This document shows positions 6,153 through 11,342 of a stretch of 11,342 bases of DNA, piece by piece (the stretch's first letter is position 1; each line of letters starts with the position of its first letter). The translations under genes were made by a program, and so were the position numbers. The notes below the pieces were generated by a model, which was not told where the DNA came from, did no database searches, and saw only the letters and a program-made list of their open reading frames with translations. Source of the DNA: an uncultured Fibrobacter sp. (GTDB lineage Bacteria > Fibrobacterota > Fibrobacteria > Fibrobacterales > Fibrobacteraceae); contig CAMZFJ010000028.1 in the NCBI GenBank assembly GCA_947306025.1, forward strand, positions 1 through 11,342. The letters are read 5' to 3'.

Positions 6153-6261
6153 AGAATTAATATATATAAATCGTGTTAGGAAGTAAAATTTTAAAGCATA
6201 TAATTATTCTAAATACATCTACAAAAAAAATAACTGTGATCTATATATCTATCTTTGGGGT
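6153..6261. promoter_or_regulatory. AT-rich divergent promoter region (UbiA gene / rsgA run)
   Basis: These 109 nt are strongly AT-rich and must promote transcription both ways. Rightward, TATAAT is exact at 6199-6204, but the hexamer 17 nt before it (TTAGGA, 6176-6181) matches a -35 poorly. Leftward, TTGTAG (6223-6218) and TATATG (6201-6196) are 16 nt apart and weak. A GGGG at 6257-6260 lies only 1 nt before the downstream ATG. No hairpin or operator stands out. Confidence 0.35.
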
Positions 6262-6549
6262 ATGCCTTTTTTCACTAAGAGTAATTTGGAAGATTTGAGA
6301 AAGGAAGCAGACCAGCTTTCTATTTGCGTCGAACATTTTCTGTATGCGGCAGAACACATTCCCGAAAGCGATTGGAAAACGAAAGGTTTTTACGACAATT
6401 GCATCGAAAAATGCAATGGAAGACTCAAGGCTATCCATTTTTTAATGGAATCAATTCGCCGTGGTCGTCCGGTAACTGAAGAGGAACTGGAAGAATCCAG
6501 GGAACTGGAAGACGAAAAACTTTCTAAATTGACAAAAAATGCGAAGTAA
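6262..6549 (+). CDS. Hypothetical protein, 95 aa, coupled to rsgA
   Basis: I do not recognise a family. The product is a small, soluble, charged protein with no signal peptide or membrane segment. It appears mostly helical, with Cys residues at 22 and 48/52 not arranged as a metal site and an acidic, Glu-rich C-terminal stretch (about 73-88, VTEEELEESRELEDEK) likely to be a single helix. The ATG at 6262 is preceded by GGGG at a spacing too short to be a good ribosome site, so the start is uncertain. Its last 11 nt overlap the rsgA start (ATG 6539, stop 6547-6549), which suggests translational coupling and argues that the frame is real. A role near RsgA in ribosome assembly is only a guess from position. 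Confidence 0.7.
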   Translation: MPFFTKSNLEDLRKEADQLSICVEHFLYAAEHIPESDWKTKGFYDNCIEKCNGRLKAIHFLMESIRRGRPVTEEELEESRELEDEKLSKLTKNAK

Positions 6550-7783
6550 CGATTTTGATTCTCTCGAAAATGAAGATGCTCCGTTGAAGAGCGTCCGTAC
6601 GTCTCGGCGCGAACACAGAAGCCGCCGTATTGACGTGATGCGGGAATTGGAATCGGGAGTAGTGGATGAACGCCCTATTAAGGAACGTTTCAGCCGCGAA
6701 TTCAAAAAGGCAAAAATCAAGCGCATCAAGAATCCGGTCGAAAATATCGGTGAAGAAAATTGCGTGGAAGGCCTCGTGCTCGAAGTGCATCGCCGCACCT
6801 GCGAAGTGCGGTTAGACGATAGAACGCTCGCTGACGCGAGCTACAGACGAGAGACGAAAGAAAATACCCCTCTCTCGTCTCTCGTCTACGAGCGAAGCGG
6901 TCTTTCGTCTAATACTGTTACCGCCATGTACCGTGCAACGACCTCCAAGACGCTTGGGGAATTCCCGGCGGTGGGCGACCGCGTTTTGCTTGGGCTTGTG
7001 AACGACGGCGATGACGAAGGCGATGGTGTAGGCTCGCAAAAGTATTGTGTTGTCCGAGTGCTCCCGCGCAAGAGCGAACTCAAGCGCCCGGGCCCGCGCG
7101 ATAGCTTTTACAAGCAGCAGACTCTTGCCGCGAACATTGACCAAGTTGTGATTGTCGCCAGCGTGACGCAGCCGGATTTCAACTACGGCTTCATGGACCG
7201 CTTTTTGCTTGCCGCGAACTTGAACGACTTGCCGTTTGTGCTGGTGCTGACCAAGATGGATTTGCTCCCGAATGGTGAAGCGGACCTTTCAAGCGACATC
7301 CGCGACTTTATGAAAATCGTCGACAAGGTGATTCCCGTGAGCGTGAAAAGCGGCGATGGTCTTGAAATCTTGCGCAATGAGCTGGTCGGGAAATCTTCTG
7401 TGTTTAGCGGAATGAGTGGCGTTGGCAAATCGACGCTCATTAACGAACTTGTTCCCGATGCCGAACTGCGTACGGGGGATGTCCGTGAACGCGATGGTAA
7501 AGGTCGCCATACGACGACATCTTCGAGCTTGTTTGATTTTCCCGGAGGCGGTTACGTGATTGACACGCCGGGCATCCGAAGCATTGGCCTCATGGATATG
7601 GAACCGGAAACGCTTGCCAAGATTTTTCCGGGATTTTTTGATGACGATCACTTTACATGCAAGTTTAGCAACTGCAAACATCTCAAGGAACCGGGTTGCG
7701 CGGTGCGTGCTGCCGTGGAATCGGGCAAAATTTCCGAAGCGCGTTATGCAAGTTATGTGCGAATCTTAAATTCAGGAAAATAG
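6539..7783 (+). CDS. rsgA: Ribosome small-subunit GTPase RsgA, with an in-frame repeat insertion
   Basis: This 414-residue, circularly permuted GTPase of the YjeQ/YloQ family checks late 30S maturation. Order: an Arg/Lys-rich extension (1-75), an OB fold (about 76-175), the permuted G domain, then a zinc knuckle. Visible motifs are G4 TKMD (238-241), G5-like SVKSG (268-272), G1 GMSGVGKST (291-299), the family-specific GRHTTT (322-327), G3 DTPG (342-345) and the zinc ligands Cys374, Cys379, His381 and Cys387. Typical members are about 300-350 aa, so this one is long. The excess comes from the N-terminal extension and from residues 92-126 of the OB fold, encoded by heptamer repeats (6814-6914). 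A second, Asp/Gly-rich loop lies at 154-166. All catalytic parts are intact, so it should work. The start overlaps the preceding stop by 11 nt and has no clear Shine-Dalgarno. Confidence 0.95.
   Translation: MRSNDFDSLENEDAPLKSVRTSRREHRSRRIDVMRELESGVVDERPIKERFSREFKKAKIKRIKNPVENIGEENCVEGLVLEVHRRTCEVRLDDRTLADASYRRETKENTPLSSLVYERSGLSSNTVTAMYRATTSKTLGEFPAVGDRVLLGLVNDGDDEGDGVGSQKYCVVRVLPRKSELKRPGPRDSFYKQQTLAANIDQVVIVASVTQPDFNYGFMDRFLLAANLNDLPFVLVLTKMDLLPNGEADLSSDIRDFMKIVDKVIPVSVKSGDGLEILRNELVGKSSVFSGMSGVGKSTLINELVPDAELRTGDVRERDGKGRHTTTSSSLFDFPGGGYVIDTPGIRSIGLMDMEPETLAKIFPGFFDDDHFTCKFSNCKHLKEPGCAVRAAVESGKISEARYASYVRILNSGK
6814..6914. repeat. Heptamer repeat array inside the rsgA coding sequence
   Basis: The units AGACGAT, AGAACGC (6814-6827) and AGACGAG, AGACGAA, AGAAAAT (6845-6865) all begin with AG in 7-bp steps. 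Opposite them, TCTCGTC is exactly tandem at 6873-6886, followed by TCTTTCG and TCTAATA (6901-6914). The arms 6845-6857 and 6875-6887 are perfect 13-bp inverted repeats around a 17-nt loop. The hairpin core GCTCG/CGAGC (6826-6830 and 6837-6841) lies between the first words. The segment 6887-6903 equals 2918-2934 of the ddl-tsaB gap at 16 of 17 positions. The reading frame stays open through the array and encodes residues 92-126 of RsgA, rich in Arg, Glu and Ser. Confidence 0.85.
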
Positions 7784-7787
7784 TGTT

Positions 7788-8198
7788 ATGTCTGATAGTG
7801 TGGTAAAAATAACGCTCATCGCTTCGATCATTTTGATGGGCTATAATATTTCTGAGTTTGCAACTAGCTTTAAAGCCGTCCGTGAAAAGATTGGTGAGTT
7901 TTTGAGATTGGCTAGGGAAAACGCGGCCACGGATGCCGATTTGCGCCTGACTAATATCGTCTCGTCTTGCCTATTGTCTATAGGCTATGTGACTCTTGTT
8001 TATTTCTCGGATATTGTGGTTTGGATTGTCGCTTTGGTTGTCCTTAAGTTGGTTATTACTCTACTTCTTTCTGATAAACTTTTGATTCAGGTTTTGCGCG
8101 ATGGGACTCTTTCTAAAAAGAGTTATCTCGTCTCGAAATTCGATGCGCTTTTTAATGCTGTGATGGGCTTTGCTTTTGCTGTAATATTGGTACTCTAA
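7788..8198 (+). CDS. Small integral membrane protein of unknown function
   Basis: These 136 residues match no family I recognise. Hydrophobic segments lie at about 5-21, 56-75, 77-95 and 117-136, so four membrane helices are likely. Between the first and second is an amphipathic, charged stretch (27-53, with KAVREKIGEFLRLARENAATDADLR as its core), and a short basic loop (97-116) precedes the last helix. Its 4-nt distance from rsgA and an AGGA (7774-7777) 10 nt before the ATG indicate cotranscription. The next gene's ribosome site overlaps its stop. Together with the following outer-membrane-type protein it could form an envelope pair, but nothing in the sequence proves this. Confidence 0.78.
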   Translation: MSDSVVKITLIASIILMGYNISEFATSFKAVREKIGEFLRLARENAATDADLRLTNIVSSCLLSIGYVTLVYFSDIVVWIVALVVLKLVITLLLSDKLLIQVLRDGTLSKKSYLVSKFDALFNAVMGFAFAVILVL

Positions 8199-8207
8199 GG
8201 TAAAAAA

Positions 8208-8852
8208 ATGAACGCAATTTCTTCGAAAATATTTATGCGCGTAATGGTCATCATTGCGTTTGCGCTTGTGGCTGCAACATCGTCATTTGCTCAAGGGCTT
8301 CCTAAGGGTTCGACAAACTCTTCGACGGGGGTGCTTAGTCCGTTTGGACAATCGTCTGGCGGAAGTGCCATGAGTATGCGACTTCCTTTGGTTTTGGGCG
8401 GTTCCTTTGGTATCGGTTCTGGTGCCGGTGTGGGCGATGGTCGCGATATTGGGCTTTGCGAAATTAAGCCAATGCTTGGCGCGTGGGTTCCCGGACTTGC
8501 TTTTGTGCGCTTGGGGTATGGTTTTTCGAGTTACGAAGAATCGGATAGCGATAATCATAAGAACGAAGTTGAAACGTCGAATTTTAGCGTTGATTTGGGT
8601 GCCCATCTTTTTAGCGAATTTTATGTGATGGGTTCTTATTCTAGAGTCAGTGCGCTTAGTGAAAATGGCGACATCGCATGGAATGAATGGAGTGTTGGCT
8701 TTGGCACATTCTGGATTGTTTTTTCAAGAACGCTCTTGACGCTTGATATTGGCTATCATTGGGTTCGTGAACATTATGACCCGTTCATTGATAAAAATGT
8801 TAAGGGCGGTAGGTTACAGATGAACCTTGGATTTGCTGTTTTTGTGTATTAG
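8208..8852 (+). CDS. Predicted outer-membrane beta-barrel or secreted protein
   Basis: This 214-residue protein has a clear signal peptide: Lys7/Arg11, a hydrophobic core (12-23) and the cleavage site SFA-Q after residue 28. The mature N-terminus (29-57) is Ser/Gly-rich and likely flexible. From about 58 on, alternating hydrophobic and aromatic strands with Gly turns (LVLGGSFGIG, AFVRLGYGFSSY, FSVDLGAHL, FYVMGSYSRV, WSVGFGTFWIV, LLTLDIGYHWV, LQMNLGFAVFVY) suggest an eight-stranded barrel. The chain ends in an aromatic residue (Tyr214), as recognised by the BAM machinery in Gram-negative barrels. A hydrophilic loop at 109-124 is Asp/Glu/Ser-rich. I recognise no specific family. AAGG (8197-8200) sits 7 nt before ATG 8208 and supports this start. 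Confidence 0.75.
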   Translation: MNAISSKIFMRVMVIIAFALVAATSSFAQGLPKGSTNSSTGVLSPFGQSSGGSAMSMRLPLVLGGSFGIGSGAGVGDGRDIGLCEIKPMLGAWVPGLAFVRLGYGFSSYEESDSDNHKNEVETSNFSVDLGAHLFSEFYVMGSYSRVSALSENGDIAWNEWSVGFGTFWIVFSRTLLTLDIGYHWVREHYDPFIDKNVKGGRLQMNLGFAVFVY

Positions 8853-8879
8853 TTTGTTTAAGAATTTGCCGAGTTTGTG

Positions 8880-9509
8880 ATGAAGAATGTTGCTGTTTTA
8901 GGTGGTGCTTTTGACCCGGTCCATAAAGACCACATGCGTGTGGCGAGAACATGCCTGGACCGTGGATTTTGTGATGAAGTCTGGTTTATGCCGAGTCCGG
9001 ATCGCTGGGACAAGACGCTGAACGCAAGCCCTGAAAATCGCTTTGCCATGCTCGAACTTGCGTTTTCAGGCGACAAGCGCTTGGTGCTTTCGGACTTGGA
9101 AATCAAGCAAGGCGATTATCGCGGCTCGTATGTTTTCTTGATGAGCCTCAAGGAAAAATTCCCGGATATCAATTTCCGTTTGCTGACCGGTGCCGACACT
9201 TACGAAGGCATTCCGCATTGGCGCGACCCGCTCAATTTTTACGGCACGAACTACAACGGGCATTTACTGCTTCGCGATATTGAATTGATTGTGTTTGCGC
9301 GTAACGGCTACCCGCAGCCGGATGTAGAACAACATAATCGTAAGGGCTATGCTCCGCTTTATTGGCTTGGCCCGGAACAGGGCTTTAACGGAGTCTATTC
9401 GAGCACGGCTATTCGCAGGGAGCTTTTGCTGAATCGTAGCGTTTGTCCGCAAGGACTGGAACCCTCGGTCTACGATTATATCATCAAGCACGATTTGTAC
9501 AGGGAATAA
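8880..9509 (+). CDS. nadD: Nicotinate-nucleotide adenylyltransferase (NadD-like)
   Basis: This 209-residue nucleotidyltransferase should adenylate nicotinate mononucleotide to deamido-NAD in NAD synthesis. The alpha/beta phosphodiesterase-type landmarks are GGAFDPVHKDH (8-18), ENRFAMLELAF (52-62), the acceptor-site segment LLTGADTYEGIPHW (101-114) and the ATP-binding SSTAIRRELL (174-183), followed by a C-terminal VYDYIIKHDLY typical of NadD. Two details differ from the norm. The HxGH motif reads HKDH, and the PPHK segment after strand two is replaced by PSPDRWDK. It is therefore a divergent member, and a related adenylyltransferase activity is possible. ATG 8880 is preferred over the adjacent in-frame GTG 8877, because the protein should begin just before the first strand; GAG at 8871-8873 is a weak ribosome site. 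The RluA-family gene follows after 2 nt. Confidence 0.85.
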   Translation: MKNVAVLGGAFDPVHKDHMRVARTCLDRGFCDEVWFMPSPDRWDKTLNASPENRFAMLELAFSGDKRLVLSDLEIKQGDYRGSYVFLMSLKEKFPDINFRLLTGADTYEGIPHWRDPLNFYGTNYNGHLLLRDIELIVFARNGYPQPDVEQHNRKGYAPLYWLGPEQGFNGVYSSTAIRRELLLNRSVCPQGLEPSVYDYIIKHDLYRE

Positions 9510-9511
9510 AA

Positions 9512-10474
9512 ATGGGCAAGGCTCCATCGGATATGTTCTTTGAAAGCGAGGTGCGCCCGGAATACGAAGGCCGCCTTTTGCTCGATTCCCTCAGCGACCG
9601 CTTCACGTACCACAGCCGCGAAGACTGGATTGATCGACTGACGCGCGGACTCGTGACGGTTAATGGTGCAGTTGCCAATGTCGAAACGATTGCGCACCGC
9701 GGCGACAAGGTCGTGTATCACGTCGAAAATTACAGCGAGCCCGAAGTCCCGACGGATTTCGAAACTGTTTTTGAAGATGATGAGTTTATTCTAGTTGCAA
9801 AGCCGGCAGGCGTTCCTGTACACCATACGGGCCGCATTTTCTACAACACGTTTGCAGCGATTATCCGCCGAGAATTTGATTCCGAAACGGCTACGCCGAT
9901 GCACCGCCTAGATCGCGATACTGGTGGACTTATCTTGTTTGCAAGGTATGGCGAAACGGCGGCGCGTTTCCAAAAAAATCTCGACCGCATTTTGCTCCGC
10001 AAGTTCTACTTGGCGGTTGTGCGCGGAAAATTCCCCGAAGGCGAAATCGAATGCAAAATGCCTTTGCGCGAAGATCCGGAAGACCCGATCCGCTTGCGCA
10101 TGCACCACCGTGCCGATGGCAAGGAATGTTTTACGCGCTTTAAACTCGTGCGCCATTTGAACTGCCCCGAAATAGCACCCGAACTTACGCTCGTCGAAGC
10201 GGAACTAATTACGGGCCGCAAGCACCAAATTCGCGCCCACCTCGCTGAGATGGGGTTCCCGATTGTGGGCGACCGCCTTTATTTCCGCGATGGCGAATTT
10301 TATCAAAAGCTTGCGCAAGGTGGCGAACTCACCGAGGATGATTTGAAGGTGCTTGGTGCACGAAACCAGATGCTTTTTGCATACAAGGTTGAACTCCAGT
10401 TGCCTTATTGGAAAGAACCGCGCATTTTCGAAAGCCACGCTTTCCCCGCGGACATGGCGAAAATTTTAGGCTAA
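9512..10474 (+). CDS. RluA-family pseudouridine synthase
   Basis: This 320-residue enzyme converts specific uridines in rRNA or tRNA to pseudouridine. An N-terminal S4-like RNA-binding segment is visible (about 20-70, with REDWIDRLTRGLVTVNGAVA). The catalytic motif HRLDRDTGGLILFAR (131-145) carries the nucleophile Asp134; the usual Ser after Thr is Gly here. The conserved RKFYLAVVRG (163-172) and TGRKHQIRAHLAEMGFPIVGDRLY (234-257) complete the fold. RluA, RluC, RluD and TruC cannot be told apart by eye, so no symbol is given. AGGGA (9501-9505) lies 6 nt before ATG 9512, and the nadD stop is 2 nt away, so the two genes are cotranscribed. A longer frame upstream exists but lies within nadD. Confidence 0.93.
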   Translation: MGKAPSDMFFESEVRPEYEGRLLLDSLSDRFTYHSREDWIDRLTRGLVTVNGAVANVETIAHRGDKVVYHVENYSEPEVPTDFETVFEDDEFILVAKPAGVPVHHTGRIFYNTFAAIIRREFDSETATPMHRLDRDTGGLILFARYGETAARFQKNLDRILLRKFYLAVVRGKFPEGEIECKMPLREDPEDPIRLRMHHRADGKECFTRFKLVRHLNCPEIAPELTLVEAELITGRKHQIRAHLAEMGFPIVGDRLYFRDGEFYQKLAQGGELTEDDLKVLGARNQMLFAYKVELQLPYWKEPRIFESHAFPADMAKILG

Positions 10475-10504
10475 ATCGGCTAAAAAACGTCTGGTGCTTT
10501 TGTT

Positions 10505-10531
10505 ATTCCCCATCTGTGCGGGAATCTTTTT
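10505..10531 (+). terminator. Probable rho-independent terminator after the RluA-family gene
   Basis: ATTCCC (10505-10510) pairs with GGGAAT (10520-10525) around a 9-nt loop, followed by CTTTTT (10526-10531). The stem is short, with three GC pairs, so termination may be partial. It lies 15 nt before the start of the DUF3450 gene, so any promoter for that gene must be near or within the hairpin. Confidence 0.5.
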
Positions 10532-10545
10532 GTATCTTATTGCAC

Positions 10546-11337
10546 ATGAATTTTTCATTCCTTCCTAAAGTATTGTTGTGTCTTGGACTTACAGGCGTAA
10601 TTGCCCAGGCCCAAGAAACGGTCGAAAGCGTCCGCCGCCAAATCAAGGCTGTTGAAGCCGAAACGGCCCGCGAAAAATCAATGCACGACGCCGAAAAAAA
10701 ACGCCATGCCGAATTCGTCGAAGTCGGTCGCAAAAAAGTGCAGAACCTCTCGGCGCAGAATAAGACCCTGAAGGCCGAAATCGATTCGCTCAAGGTCGAA
10801 CTCAAGAAAATTTCAAATGCGCGAGCCAAAACAAACGGCTCTATCCGCTATTTTGAAGGCCGCAAGACGAAGTACGCCGACTCGCTCGCAACCGTTATCG
10901 ATTCGCTAGTGCCGTTCTTCGAATCGGATTTTCCGTACCGCACGGACGAAGCCGTCAAGAACATCCAAGAAATTGCAAGCATGCTGCATAAAGGCGTTAT
11001 CGAAACGGACGACGCCCTGAACCGCACGATGGAAGTCTTCTACGACCGCATTCGCTTGGGTTACACCTCCGAAGTTTGGAAGGGCTTTTTGCAGGTGGAT
11101 ACCCGCAACGTGGCAGGAACGTATTTGCGTTACGGCGCTGTTGCTTCGATTTTCGTCGGGAACGACGGTAATGACGTCTTGTTCCTTACAAGAAACGGCT
11201 CCGGCTACGCTTGGAAGAATGTCTCCGAAGACCTCACGATGCGCACCATCCTCAAGGATGTGATGAAGGTCGCCGAAGGCAAGACCGCCCCGCGCCTTGT
11301 GACCATTCCAGTCTCTTTCCCGAAGGAGGCTAACTAA
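10546..11337 (+). CDS. Periplasmic coiled-coil DUF3450 protein, TonB/ExbB-cluster type
   Basis: This is a 263-residue protein. A signal peptide (Lys8, hydrophobic 9-20, cleavage AQA-Q after residue 22) sends it to the periplasm. Residues 24-95 form a long charged coiled coil rich in Lys, Glu and Ala. The globular DUF3450 part follows: VPFFESDFPYRTDEA (122-136), a helical segment with RTMEVFYDRIRLGYTSEVWKG (160-180), then the strand region YLRYGAVASIFVGNDGNDVLFL (193-214) and YAWKNV (221-226). In other bacteria this family stands just before MotA/TolQ/ExbB-type and TonB genes and is thought to work with that energised system; its molecular role is unknown. ATG 10546 is fixed by the signal peptide, although no Shine-Dalgarno precedes it and the upstream frame runs into the RluA-family gene. 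AAGGAGG near its 3' end serves the next gene. Confidence 0.85.
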   Translation: MNFSFLPKVLLCLGLTGVIAQAQETVESVRRQIKAVEAETAREKSMHDAEKKRHAEFVEVGRKKVQNLSAQNKTLKAEIDSLKVELKKISNARAKTNGSIRYFEGRKTKYADSLATVIDSLVPFFESDFPYRTDEAVKNIQEIASMLHKGVIETDDALNRTMEVFYDRIRLGYTSEVWKGFLQVDTRNVAGTYLRYGAVASIFVGNDGNDVLFLTRNGSGYAWKNVSEDLTMRTILKDVMKVAEGKTAPRLVTIPVSFPKEAN

Positions 11338-11342
11338 TGTTT
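11337..11342 (+). CDS. Start of next gene, 3' part outside window (probably MotA/TolQ/ExbB proton channel)
   Basis: An ATG at 11337 overlaps the DUF3450 stop as TAATG. AAGGAGG (11323-11329) lies 7 nt upstream, the best ribosome site in the window. Only Met-Phe is visible. The product is inferred solely from the usual DUF3450 neighbourhood. Confidence 0.5.

Noticed and set aside
6814..6914. Frameshift or pseudogene in rsgA
   Set aside because: The frame continues through the array, and all G motifs and zinc ligands follow in the same frame.
8877..8879. GTG as nadD start
   Set aside because: The next codon is ATG, and the protein needs only a short lead before its first strand; GTG adds one residue with no better ribosome site.

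Overview
The window looks like a chromosomal stretch of a Fibrobacter-type bacterium. This is inferred from gene content, not from any search. It holds a family-9 cellulase end, an orphan UbiA prenyltransferase, a DUF3450 gene that probably opens a TonB/ExbB-type cluster, a predicted outer-membrane protein, and housekeeping genes with high identity to no organism I can name with certainty. Coding density is high, with weak to strong Shine-Dalgarno sites and several GTG/TTG-compatible starts. I see no rRNA, tRNA, CRISPR array, insertion sequence or phage gene.

Layout: (1) 1-656 (+) is the 3' end of a glycoside hydrolase family 9 enzyme. It collides tail-to-tail, with a 20-nt overlap, with a leftward block: a DUF218 membrane-anchored protein (637-1488), rimI (1615-2085), tsaB (2127-2756) and ddl (2982-3995). 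TsaB acts in t6A modification of tRNA, RimI is an N-terminal protein acetyltransferase, and Ddl supplies D-Ala-D-Ala for peptidoglycan. (2) A divergent promoter region at 3996-4196 separates ddl from a rightward extended-SDR epimerase/dehydratase (4197-5117). That gene meets a leftward UbiA-family prenyltransferase (5196-6152) at a clear bidirectional terminator. (3) From 6262 a rightward run reads: a 95-aa unknown, rsgA (ribosome-assembly GTPase), a 136-aa membrane protein, a 214-aa probable outer-membrane barrel, nadD (NAD synthesis) and an RluA-family pseudouridine synthase. A terminator-like hairpin follows, then a secreted coiled-coil DUF3450 protein whose stop codon overlaps the start of the next gene at the window edge.

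The most unusual signal is not a gene. Three intergenic gaps in the leftward block, and one stretch inside the rsgA reading frame, are built from degenerate 7-bp words repeated in register. Each locus uses its own word. Words facing each other across the array are reverse complements, and small GC-rich hairpin-like cores sit between them. A 17-nt core at 2918-2934 (between ddl and tsaB) recurs with one mismatch at 6887-6903 inside rsgA. There the array adds about 30 residues to a loop of the OB domain without breaking the frame. The arrays also carry the tsaB start codon, the tsaB stop codon and the rimI Shine-Dalgarno sequence. This repeat family, its mobility or slippage, and its effect on RsgA are the best leads here.
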